A stretch of 64,000 nucleotides of DNA from Acidobacteriaceae bacterium KBS 83. GTDB taxonomy: Bacteria > Acidobacteriota > Terriglobia > Terriglobales > Acidobacteriaceae. Of this stretch, positions 1 through 8,009 are shown piece by piece. The translations under genes and the position numbers were made by a program. The DNA lies in assembly GCA_000381585.1 (NCBI GenBank), contig KB906734.1, positions 806,001-870,000 on the forward strand, given 5' to 3'. Numbering within the stretch: the first letter of the stretch is position 1; each line of letters begins with the position of its first letter. Under the pieces are notes generated by a model that saw only the letters and a list, made by a program, of their open reading frames with translations, ran no database searches and had not been told where the DNA came from.

Positions 1-598
1 CCTCGGGTGCGTAGGGTTCGCGTTCGATCACCTCTTCGACAACCAGGCCGGCCGCTTCTAGATCACGCTGAATGCTTTGTGGTTGAAAGAAGTGGAAGTC
101 GATATTGACCGGGCGATCCCACCACTCATCTCTATGAACTGTTTCCTCGCCGATGTGGTGGGAGAGCAGCAGCAAGCCGGCAGGCTTCATCACGCGCGCC
201 ATCTTATGGAAGGCCTGGGGCAGCGCTGCCCTGGGGAGATGGACGATGGCGTAGACGGCGACGATGCCCACGAGCGAGTTGTCGGGAAGATCGAGAGCCA
301 GCATGTTGCTCTGGCGAAATGCGATCTCCGGGTTGAGGCGGCGCGCCTCTTCGAGCATGCCCGGTGAAAGGTCCAGACCGAAGACATCCGCGCCCGCGTT
401 ATGCAGAAATCGTGCGATGTGACCTGGTCCACAACCAAGGTCACACACCTGTCCCTTGCCCTTGACTGCAGCAGCGAAACGGGTAAGCAGCTCGCGATCG
501 AACGGCTTGTTATCCAGTTCGGCGTAGAGGTGGCGTGCGTACTCGTCGGCGACGCGATCGTAGCCTTGCTGGATGGATTGGATTGTTTTGTCGGTCAC
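1..598 (-). CDS. SAM-dependent class I methyltransferase (C-terminus beyond window)
   Basis: The minus strand from a GTG at 598 reads without a stop to the window edge (199 codons). It shows the class I SAM-binding motif DLGCGPGHIARFL near residues 53-65. A second Rossmann strand ends in FGLDLSPGMLEEAR, and a later strand reads NSLVGIVAVYAIVHLP. This is the Methyltransf_11/25 fold, probably a small-molecule methyltransferase; the substrate cannot be told. The GTG is preceded by GAGGAG, unusually close to it, so the exact start is uncertain. The gene lies downstream of the Kdo hydroxylase gene on the same strand with a gap of about 70 bases, so co-transcription is possible. Confidence 0.8.
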   Translation of the reverse strand, partial: MTDKTIQSIQQGYDRVADEYARHLYAELDNKPFDRELLTRFAAAVKGKGQVCDLGCGPGHIARFLHNAGADVFGLDLSPGMLEEARRLNPEIAFRQSNMLALDLPDNSLVGIVAVYAIVHLPRAALPQAFHKMARVMKPAGLLLLSHHIGEETVHRDEWWDRPVNIDFHFFQPQSIQRDLEAAGLVVEEVIEREPYAPE

Positions 599-666
599 CG
601 GCTCCTCGACGCTGCGCTGTTGCGCCAGACTTCGAAGGATGACACCGTTCTTCGCGCGTGGTCGAA

Positions 667-1578
667 CTAGATCAACCTGGCACCGGTGAGTTCCTGAAGC
701 ACCGTGAGTGGCGCGTGTTGCGGCGCGACCATGGCCTGAGGCGCGACAAGATAGGTCTGCTCCAGTGCGTATTGGCCGCATAGGACGGCGTGAGGAACCA
801 TGTCGGTGTAGACCATCCAGCTTGATCCTGCAGGGAACTGGTAGTCGTACTTGCTGCAGGAGCTTTGGAAGGCGCGGTTCTCCTTGAGGAAGTTATGGAA
901 GCGCATCATGAAGTCGTCGTAGGGCGAGCGCTTGAGCGCGGGCGCGGCTGCGCCGAGGCCGATACCGGTCGCCAAGGACTTGAAGGCGCGGCCGATGCCG
1001 GAATCTGGCTGCGGCAGTGCGATTTCAGCGGGCGCGTACTTCGCGGCGACGGAGCGGAAGGGGTCACTGACGATCCAGTCGCGTGTACGGGTGGGATGAA
1101 TGTTATTGAAGAAGCGGAGAATGCGCGCACCATGGGTGGGACGCGTGGGAAAGGCGTCGGTGTGCAGCAGGTCGTTGCGGCGGCGCAGCGGCAAGTCGCG
1201 GCCCTCTTCCTCCTGCGGCCGGAAGCTCGCGTAGTCAAGCTGCCACTGACCGGCGTAGGGCGAGAGAAAGCCGGTGAGAAATGCCGTGACGGATTGCGAG
1301 TAGTTGCGCATGATCGCGCGCAGACGGTCGACGGCTGCGGGGTTGGCTGTTTTCGTGTCGACACCGGTGAGTTCGTTTGATTTCGGCTTATAGGCAATGT
1401 TCTTGTGCAGCGAGCTGTCGGTCTGCTGCTGGCCGCGCAGGAACTGGAGATCGGAATCAGCGAGCGCGATGGGGCTCTTAGGGAAGAAGAGAATTGAACC
1501 GGCTTCGAGGCTTTCGCACCACTGGCGATGTTGTTCGGCTGACCCGTTTTCTGTCGCAGTAATGGTGACGAGTGACAT
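667..1578 (-). CDS. kdoO: Kdo hydroxylase family protein (lipid A inner-core dioxygenase, KdoO-like)
   Basis: This 303-residue protein resembles the Kdo_hydroxy family, whose members are Fe(II)/2-oxoglutarate-dependent dioxygenases that hydroxylate the 3-deoxy-D-manno-octulosonic acid of Kdo2-lipid A to Ko. Visible features are the metal-binding HxD pair in RNDLLHTDAFPTRP (His139, Asp141), the following segment GARILRFFNNIHP, and a distal candidate ligand in DMVPHAVLCGQ (His263). The length fits the family. It starts six bases beyond the stop of the upstream small membrane protein gene, so the two are probably one transcript. Family assignment is firm; activity on Kdo in this organism is inferred. 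Confidence 0.85.
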   Translation of the reverse strand: MSLVTITATENGSAEQHRQWCESLEAGSILFFPKSPIALADSDLQFLRGQQQTDSSLHKNIAYKPKSNELTGVDTKTANPAAVDRLRAIMRNYSQSVTAFLTGFLSPYAGQWQLDYASFRPQEEEGRDLPLRRRNDLLHTDAFPTRPTHGARILRFFNNIHPTRTRDWIVSDPFRSVAAKYAPAEIALPQPDSGIGRAFKSLATGIGLGAAAPALKRSPYDDFMMRFHNFLKENRAFQSSCSKYDYQFPAGSSWMVYTDMVPHAVLCGQYALEQTYLVAPQAMVAPQHAPLTVLQELTGARLI

Positions 1579-1583
1579 GGGCG

Positions 1584-1910
1584 TCAGTGAGCAGTGAGCT
1601 TGCGGTGAAGCCAGATGCCGAGAAGCACGGCGAGGCTGACGATGAGCACGAAGATGCCGGCGGGCAAAGCGATGAATTTGTAGCCCGTGTCGAGCGTGAC
1701 GTGATGGTGGCCACCGCCGTTGTAGATCATCAGCCCGAAGATGCTCAGGAAGGTGACGCCGAAGAACGTCATGAAGCCGAGGGCGAGCGCGATGAGAGTG
1801 CTGGCGAGGAGGCCGAAGTCGCCAATAGGAATGCCGCAGACACGGGTAGTTCTGTGGGCGGGGGCTGGGTCGGGAAAAGGGCCGGAACTGCGGGCAGAGA
1901 TTGCGGTCAT
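1584..1910 (-). CDS. Small membrane protein, two predicted transmembrane helices
   Basis: This 108-residue protein has a proline-rich cytoplasmic N-terminus and two hydrophobic helices, about residues 30-62 (LLASTLIALALGFMTFFG and following) and 78-100 (FIALPAGIFVLIVSLAVLLG). They are joined by a short loop with a GGGHHH run that could bind metal. I do not recognise a characterised family. It is the first gene of the leftward set with the Kdo hydroxylase, and is divergent from the gene at 1944 with only 33 bases between the start codons. Confidence 0.7.
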   Translation of the reverse strand: MTAISARSSGPFPDPAPAHRTTRVCGIPIGDFGLLASTLIALALGFMTFFGVTFLSIFGLMIYNGGGHHHVTLDTGYKFIALPAGIFVLIVSLAVLLGIWLHRKLTAH

Positions 1911-1930
1911 ATGCGAAGAGCGCTCTCAGC

Positions 1931-1936
1931 TAGAAT
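1931..1936 (+). promoter_or_regulatory. Candidate -10 box for a leaderless transcript
   Basis: TAGAAT lies seven bases before the ATG at 1944, so transcription would begin at or within a base or two of the start codon. No clear -35 is seen at 16-18 bases upstream, and no ribosome-binding site precedes the ATG. Confidence 0.4.
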
Positions 1937-1943
1937 ACAAAAG

Positions 1944-2795
1944 ATGGGGCACACCGCACAGACAGAGCTGTTGCCGGCCGCCGAAGTAGCGAGGCAGACG
2001 CCGGTAACACAGGCGGAGAACGGCATCTGCTATGCCACCTTCGGTGACCACAAATTGCCACCGGGCGAGCTGGAACAGGTGATCGGAGCAGTGCCACGCA
2101 CCGTGGCCGCTGCGCTGAAGCATCGCGCGTATTATTTCGTGCCACTCACGATTCATGAGCAGGACGAAGACAGCATTCCTGACGACGCCCACTCCAGCGG
2201 CGAAACGCTGATTGCGCCACAGCACACGACGGAGTTGAGCGATCGCGCGATCTGTCATCGCAATGTGCATTTTGCCGGGGCGGACTACATATTCATCTCG
2301 ACGCGGCTGATGCAGGACAAGTTTGCGCTGGCGTTTGAGCTGTTCATCAACATCGGCCACCACTTTGTGGATGCCGCAGGCGTGCCTGCAAGTTTTGGCG
2401 AGCTGGTGGATCGGCAGGCCATGGCGCAGGTGCGCGGCGAAACCAGTCACGATGCCTGGGAGAGCCGGGCGCGGGCTTACGGCGATATCCGTACCGAGCC
2501 GGCGGAGCGCGGCCGCGGAGGGCGCGGTGAACGGATGACGGCCTACGAGGCGGCAGAGAATTCGTCAGCCCGCGTGGATGAAAAGGCAAAGACGGCATAC
2601 ATCCATGCAACGTTCGCAGACGCGCTGGCGATCTATCTGCTGTCGCTAACCCTGGACTTCGACTACGCGGATCTTCGGGAGCGGGAGTATCCGCTGCTGG
2701 CGCCGCCGGCGCTGGCGGACAGGCTGCGAGCGGTGGCCGCGCTGTTTCCACCGAATGCGGGATATCAGTTTCAGGTGCTCTACCGCAGACGATAG
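1944..2795 (+). CDS. Conserved hypothetical protein of unknown function
   Basis: The 283-residue protein has no signal peptide or transmembrane segment. It contains an N-terminal segment ending in HRAYYFVPLTI, a block with HFAGADYIFISTRLMQDKFA, and a C-terminal helical part (FADALAIYLLSLTLDFDY). I do not recognise the family. The ATG at 1944 is chosen although the frame is open further upstream. A TAGAAT box at 1931-1936 lies only seven bases before this ATG and no Shine-Dalgarno sequence is present, which fits a leaderless transcript. The upstream part of the frame is antisense to the gene at 1584-1910 and reads as low-complexity protein. Confidence 0.7.
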   Translation: MGHTAQTELLPAAEVARQTPVTQAENGICYATFGDHKLPPGELEQVIGAVPRTVAAALKHRAYYFVPLTIHEQDEDSIPDDAHSSGETLIAPQHTTELSDRAICHRNVHFAGADYIFISTRLMQDKFALAFELFINIGHHFVDAAGVPASFGELVDRQAMAQVRGETSHDAWESRARAYGDIRTEPAERGRGGRGERMTAYEAAENSSARVDEKAKTAYIHATFADALAIYLLSLTLDFDYADLREREYPLLAPPALADRLRAVAALFPPNAGYQFQVLYRRR

Positions 2796-2951
2796 GTGGT
2801 CGCAGCCGCTGCGGCGATCGGGCGTCGAACACAGCTGCTTAGCAGAACGGGGCAACCGTCTGGCGCAAACTTGGATCGCCAACTTGGTTTCGCCGTGATC
2901 GATTTCTGCGCCCCTTAACGAAGCTGCGAATCTGATGAAGCAGGAGGCATT

Positions 2952-4262
2952 TTGGCATCGCGCGAGTCGGTAGCGGAGCTGTTGCCGGAGACCAAATCTT
3001 CCGTGCGCAGCAGCGGCGAAACGTTGTTCACCATCCTGGCGGCGATCAGCGCCTGCCATCTGCTGAACGACCTGATCCAGGCGACGATTCCATCGCTCTA
3101 TCCGCTGTTCCAGCGCATTTTTGGTTTGTCGCTGGGACAGATTGGGATGATCACCTTTACGTATCAATTGACGGCATCGTTGTTTCAGCCGTTCGTGGGG
3201 CTCGCGACGGACAAAAGGCCGAAGCCGTATTCCCTCGCCCTGGGGATGAGCTTTTCGCTTGGCGGGCTGCTGATGATGGCGTGGGCGCCGAGTTATGGAT
3301 GGCTGCTGCTGGCAGGTTCGCTGGTGGGGCTCGGCTCGTCGGTCTTTCATCCTGAGTCATCGCGGGTGGCGCGGCTGGCCTCCGGCGGCCAGCATGGGTT
3401 GGCGCAGTCGCTGTTTCAACTGGGCGGAAATATGGGCTCCGCGTTGGGACCGCTGCTGGTGCTGTGGCTGGTGCTCTCCGCTCGCGGCGCGCACGCCGGA
3501 CAGCACCGCATCGCCTGGTTTTCTGTCGCAGCGCTGGTGGCGATTGCGATTTTGACGGCGATCGGCGGATGGTACAAAGGGCAGATCGCGCACGGAGCCT
3601 CTGGGAAGAAGCGCGTGGAGACGCATCCACATGCGCAGTTGTCACGCGGCAAGCTGACACAGGCGATGGTCGTGCTGATGACGCTGGTCTTCTCGAAGTA
3701 TTTCTATCTGGCCAGCATCACGAGTTACTACACGTTCTATCTCATGCAGCGCTTTCATGTGACCCTGCACGCGTCCGAGATGTATCTATTCATCTTCCTC
3801 GGCGCAGTGGCGCTGGGCACTATCCTCGGGGGGCCGATCGGCGACCGCTATGGGCGGCGGCTGGTGATCTGGGTGTCGATCGTCGGCGTGCTGCCGTTCA
3901 CGCTGGTGTTGCCATACGCGAACCTGGAGTGGACAGCGATCCTGAGCTTCATCATCGGCCTCGTGTTGTCGTCGGCGTTCTCGGCGATTCTGGTGTATGC
4001 ACAGGAGCTGGTGCCAGGCCGGGTGGGAATGATCTCCGGCTTGTTCTTCGGGCTGGCATTTGGCATGGGCGGACTGGGGGCCGCGCTGCTGGGCAAGTTG
4101 GCGGATATGACGAGTCTGAACCTTGTGTACCACCTCTGCGCCTATCTGCCAGCGCTGGGCTTATTGACCGGGCTGCTGCCGAAGATCGATGAGAACCTCC
4201 TGCCCAGCGGTGCAACGGATGCCGAGCCTGGCAGAATGAATATTCGGGGCGCGCGGCGATAG
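2952..4262 (+). CDS. MFS transporter, fosmidomycin-resistance (Fsr) type
   Basis: This 436-residue membrane protein has about twelve hydrophobic segments. The family's early block is clear: SACHLLNDLIQATIPSLYP, then GQIGMITFTYQLTASLFQPFVG, and later GSSVFHPESSRVARLASGG. These are hallmarks of the Fsr branch of the major facilitator superfamily, proton-driven drug or metabolite exporters of the inner membrane. A second-half MFS loop is visible as GDRYGRRLV. Translation probably starts at a TTG at 2952, four bases after AGGAGG (2942-2947). It is a single gene between unrelated neighbours. The natural substrate is unknown; the family name does not prove fosmidomycin export. Confidence 0.85.
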   Translation: MASRESVAELLPETKSSVRSSGETLFTILAAISACHLLNDLIQATIPSLYPLFQRIFGLSLGQIGMITFTYQLTASLFQPFVGLATDKRPKPYSLALGMSFSLGGLLMMAWAPSYGWLLLAGSLVGLGSSVFHPESSRVARLASGGQHGLAQSLFQLGGNMGSALGPLLVLWLVLSARGAHAGQHRIAWFSVAALVAIAILTAIGGWYKGQIAHGASGKKRVETHPHAQLSRGKLTQAMVVLMTLVFSKYFYLASITSYYTFYLMQRFHVTLHASEMYLFIFLGAVALGTILGGPIGDRYGRRLVIWVSIVGVLPFTLVLPYANLEWTAILSFIIGLVLSSAFSAILVYAQELVPGRVGMISGLFFGLAFGMGGLGAALLGKLADMTSLNLVYHLCAYLPALGLLTGLLPKIDENLLPSGATDAEPGRMNIRGARR

Positions 4263-4478
4263 CGCAAGATATTGCGGGACTCCGCTGACGCCCTGAGCCG
4301 GTCTACCTTCTTCCATTCTCGAGAGACTGTTAGTTCTGACAGTTGATCCGCCCCTTCTCAGATGGGATACCCGAAGTACGCCTATTTCTCCCCGCGATAC
4401 GGACGTGGGCAAGATTTTGAAATGTACATCGGTCTCCGATTTCTCCGGACGCCTTCGACTAGAGAAAGGACGATATCC

Positions 4479-6137
4479 ATGGTTAGGCAGGTCCGGTTGT
4501 CACGTCACCTCGAACGGCGCGGCTTTCTGCGGGTCCCGCATTTTTTCGGTTGTCTCTCCCTCCTCCTGCTCCTGCCGATGTCGGCTTTTGCAGCGGGATC
4601 GAAGCCCAATATTCTTGTGATCTTTGGCGATGACGTAGGCCAGACGGACATCAGCGCCTACAGCATCGGGGTCATGGGCTTCAAAACGCCTAACATCGAC
4701 CGCATCGCCAAAGAAGGCATGATGTTCACCGACTACTACGCGGAGAACAGCTGCACGGCAGGCCGTTCGTCATTCATCACCGGCCAAAGCCCATTTCGGA
4801 CGGGACTGTCCAAGGTAGGCGTTCCCGGCGCGCCGGTGGGACTACAGGCACGGGACATCACGATTGCGCAGGCGCTCAAGCCGCTCGGATACGCTACCGG
4901 ACAGTTCGGCAAGAACCACCTGGGTGACCGCGACGAATACCTGCCGACCAACCATGGATTCGACGAGTTCTACGGAAACCTGTACCACCTCAACGCGGAA
5001 GAGGAGCCGGAGCGTCCCTATTGGCCCAGCAACAATCCTGAATTTCTCAAGTCCTACAACCCGCGCGGCGTCATTCACTCTTTTGCAGATGGGAAGATCG
5101 AAGATACCGGGCCGCTGACGGTCAAGCGGATGCAAACGGTGGACGATGAGACAACGAAGGCCTGCATGGATTTCATAGCCAAGCAGGCCGGTGCGGGAAC
5201 GCCGTTCTTCACCTGGATGAATTTCACCCGCATGCACATCTTCACCCATGTCCGGCCCGAGTATGAAGGGAAGGCGGGTCTGGGTAAGGGTTACTTCTAT
5301 GCCGATGGCATGTGGGAGATGGACCAGAATGTCGGCAAGCTGCTGAAACAGCTCGACGAGCTTCACATTACCGACAACACGATCGTTGTCTTTACCACCG
5401 ACAATGGGCCCAATGCGTTTACCTGGCCTGATGCGGCAACCACTCCATTCCGCAGCGAGAAGGACTCGAACTGGGAAGGCGCCTTCCGTGTTCCGGCCAT
5501 GATCCGCTGGCCGGGCCACATCAAGGCTGGAGAGGTCTCGAACGAGCTATTCTCCGGGCTGGATTGGTTTCCCACACTGGTGGCAGCGGCCGGGGATACT
5601 GACATTAAGGCACGGCTGCTGAAAGGTGCTAGCGTCAGCGGCAAGACCTTCAAGGTCCATCTGGACGGTTACAATCAGCTTCCTTATCTCACCGGCCAGC
5701 AGTCACACGGTGCTCGCGACGAGTTCTACTACTTCGACGATGATGGAGATCTGGTCGCGGAGCGGTTTGACGCATTGCAACCGGGGGCAACCGAGAAAAC
5801 TGCCTGGAAGATCATCTTTTGCGAACAGCGTCAGCCCGGACAATTTGACATCTGGGCCAATCCGTTCACTTGCTTGCGCGTGCCGAGGATGTTCAATCTA
5901 CGCATGGATCCCTACGAACACGCGCAGATCTCCGGGGACAATTACGACTCGTGGAGGGTGGATAACGCGTATCTAGTCTTTGAAGGCACACGGAGGGCTG
6001 CATTGTTCCTGCAGACCTTCGTCGAATACCCACCCAGCCAACCCCCGGCGAGCTTCTCCATCGATCAGATTGAGGACGCCGTAAAGAAGAAGATCGCCCA
6101 GTTGGAACAGGCGAAACAGCACGCCGCTGAGCAATAA
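4479..6137 (+). CDS. Exported arylsulfatase, formylglycine type
   Basis: The 552-residue protein begins at an ATG preceded by AGAAAGGA and carries a long Sec-type signal peptide (hydrophobic core about residues 25-38, ending FAAGS). The sulfatase fold is clear: KPNILVIFGDDVGQTDISAY with the metal-binding Asp pair, then the CxAxR sulfatase signature SCTAGRSSFITGQ with Cys92 as the residue to be oxidised to formylglycine, and later VFTTDNGPNA. It would hydrolyse sulfate esters in the periplasm or outside the cell. Maturation needs a formylglycine-generating enzyme, which is not in this window. A strong terminator follows. No neighbour indicates the sulfated substrate. Confidence 0.9.
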   Translation: MVRQVRLSRHLERRGFLRVPHFFGCLSLLLLLPMSAFAAGSKPNILVIFGDDVGQTDISAYSIGVMGFKTPNIDRIAKEGMMFTDYYAENSCTAGRSSFITGQSPFRTGLSKVGVPGAPVGLQARDITIAQALKPLGYATGQFGKNHLGDRDEYLPTNHGFDEFYGNLYHLNAEEEPERPYWPSNNPEFLKSYNPRGVIHSFADGKIEDTGPLTVKRMQTVDDETTKACMDFIAKQAGAGTPFFTWMNFTRMHIFTHVRPEYEGKAGLGKGYFYADGMWEMDQNVGKLLKQLDELHITDNTIVVFTTDNGPNAFTWPDAATTPFRSEKDSNWEGAFRVPAMIRWPGHIKAGEVSNELFSGLDWFPTLVAAAGDTDIKARLLKGASVSGKTFKVHLDGYNQLPYLTGQQSHGARDEFYYFDDDGDLVAERFDALQPGATEKTAWKIIFCEQRQPGQFDIWANPFTCLRVPRMFNLRMDPYEHAQISGDNYDSWRVDNAYLVFEGTRRAALFLQTFVEYPPSQPPASFSIDQIEDAVKKKIAQLEQAKQHAAEQ

Positions 6138-6159
6138 CAACTAGCCGACAGGACCCTTT

Positions 6160-6200
6160 AAAACCGGGAATGTGAGTCCTCAGCATTCCCGGTTTTCTCT
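6160..6200 (+). terminator. Rho-independent terminator after the sulfatase gene
   Basis: A 13-base perfect stem has arms AAAACCGGGAATG at 6160-6172 and CATTCCCGGTTTT at 6184-6196, separated by 11 bases and followed by a pyrimidine-rich tract. It lies 22 bases after the sulfatase stop. Confidence 0.85.
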
Positions 6201-6295
6201 TGAGGAAACCGAGGAAACTCAAAGCCATATCCAAAATTTGTTTGCGACCGATGCAGTCTCTCTTCATACGAAAGCAACGGTGGTGCGGAGGAATT

Positions 6296-7768
6296 ATGCA
6301 GAAACAAACAGCGCCAGTCGCCGCAGTAGTCCTTGCCTGCCTCCTGGCTGGGTGCGAACAACAGAAACCACCGCAAGCAACGGCCAATAGCGAAGCTCGC
6401 TACACTTTCGAGCGCGGCTATCCGGCGGGCGACACGGCACAGAAAGCTTACGAGGACAACGACCTCAACCGAGCCATCGAGGCATACAGGTTCTTCTACC
6501 CCACCGTCTCGGGACACGCCATCTTCGTCGGCAACGAGAAGATCGGCATCGTGCCCAACAAAGTCTGGGGCACGCTTGAGGGCCTGCCGAAGCACGTCGG
6601 CTTTACCCTCAACTCCGACACGCCATACGCTCCCGGGCTCATCGATCTCTCCAACGGCCCCATGGTGGTTGAGCTTCCGCCCGGCCCGCTTATCTGCGTT
6701 GCCATGGACGTCAACCAGCTCTGGGTCGCCGACGCCGGCCTCCCTGGTCCTGCCGCTGGCAAGGGCGACAGGGTCGTCTTCCTCCCGCCCGGCTATAAAG
6801 ACAAGCCGCCCGCCGGATACCGCCCCGCTTACTCTCCCTCGAACATGATGCTGATTGGCATCCGTTCGCTTCCCGTTGGTGGCGATGTTCCCGGCGCGAT
6901 TGCACGCATGAAGACCGTCAAACTCCACCCTCTGAAGACCACGCCGGGTTGGCCTGATCTACAGTGGCTTGACCTCACGCCGAACCCGCAGGACACCACG
7001 CCTCTCGCCTGGGAGAACAACATCGAATTCTGGCGTCAGCTATCCGATGTCATCAACTCCGAACCACCCAACCCGCGCTTCCACATGATGTACGGCGAGC
7101 TAGCCCCCCTCGGCATCGAGCGCGGCAAGCCCTTCTCTCCCGACGCACGCATGACCGCCATCCTTGAGAAAGCCGCGAAGATCGCCAACGGACAGATGCG
7201 CGTCGAGTCCTTCGGCGACCGCCGTCCCGACCGCATCGTCTGGCCTGACCGCAAGTGGGAGTGGGCTGCGCTCCGCTATGAGGATGGCGACTTCAACACC
7301 GCCAACTACGCCGATCTTTACGCCCGCGACAAGTGGTTCTATCAGGCCATCGGGGCTTCGCCCGCGATGTTCAAGCGCGATCCCACCGCGGGCTCGCTCT
7401 ACTGGCTCGGCGTGCGCGACAGCAACGGCAATACGCTGGACGGCGGCAAGAACTACAAGCTCACCGTGCCGCAGCCCGTGCCCGGCAAGCTCTTCTGGTC
7501 GGTCACCGTCTACGACACCGACACCCGCAGCCAGGTCGCAACCGATCAGGGCAAAGCCGCGCTGCGTTCGCTCTTTGAGCTGAAGAACATCTCCACAACG
7601 CAGCCCACGGAACTCTACTTTGGCCCCACTGCTCCCGCCGGTCACGAGAACCAGTGGATCAAGACCATCCCCAACAAAGGCTGGTTCGTCTACTTCCGCG
7701 TTTACGGGCCTGAGCAGGCGGCCTTTGACGGAAGCTGGAAGCCGGCGGATTTTGAAGAAGTGAAGTAG
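6296..7768 (+). CDS. DUF1254/DUF1214 domain lipoprotein
   Basis: This 490-residue protein starts at the ATG at 6296, preceded by GGAGGA. It carries a lipoprotein signal peptide with a lipobox LLAGC (Cys at about residue 20). The N-terminal half matches the DUF1254 layout (AIEAYRFFYPTVSGHAIF, then GFTLNSDTPYAPGLIDLSNG, with Pro-rich strands). The C-terminal part matches DUF1214 (DRKWEWAALRYEDGDF, GKLFWSVTVYDTDTRSQV, FVYFRVYGPEQAAFDGSWK). Proteins with this pair are common and exported, and their biochemical role is not established. It stands alone after a terminator. Confidence 0.85.
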   Translation: MQKQTAPVAAVVLACLLAGCEQQKPPQATANSEARYTFERGYPAGDTAQKAYEDNDLNRAIEAYRFFYPTVSGHAIFVGNEKIGIVPNKVWGTLEGLPKHVGFTLNSDTPYAPGLIDLSNGPMVVELPPGPLICVAMDVNQLWVADAGLPGPAAGKGDRVVFLPPGYKDKPPAGYRPAYSPSNMMLIGIRSLPVGGDVPGAIARMKTVKLHPLKTTPGWPDLQWLDLTPNPQDTTPLAWENNIEFWRQLSDVINSEPPNPRFHMMYGELAPLGIERGKPFSPDARMTAILEKAAKIANGQMRVESFGDRRPDRIVWPDRKWEWAALRYEDGDFNTANYADLYARDKWFYQAIGASPAMFKRDPTAGSLYWLGVRDSNGNTLDGGKNYKLTVPQPVPGKLFWSVTVYDTDTRSQVATDQGKAALRSLFELKNISTTQPTELYFGPTAPAGHENQWIKTIPNKGWFVYFRVYGPEQAAFDGSWKPADFEEVK

Positions 7769-8009
7769 CGCGGCATGATCTGTCGCGCAGTTGTACCGTC
7801 GGGCCAAAGCGCGGCGCAGTCTTCTTGACTACGGAATTTTCTGCGCCTATCTTCGCGTCTGGAGCACTTCAGGGTGCCGCCAGCTCGCGGAAAGGGCCAA
7901 GCCCGCCTGAACATTGCGTTGTCCTGAGATGCGTTGACGACAGACCTTTCCGCCTGAAGGTGCGAGCAATCGGGCGCTGCCGGCCGTGTGGCCAGGAAAG
8001 GACGTCGTG

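Noticed and set aside
1572-1943. Upstream extension of the protein starting at 1944
   Set aside because: The extension is antisense to the membrane protein at 1584-1910 and reads as low-complexity Glu/Ala/Asp sequence with no family resemblance.
4362-4478. Longer N-terminus for the sulfatase
   Set aside because: The ATG at 4479 has a ribosome-binding site and gives a normal signal peptide; the extension would bury it.
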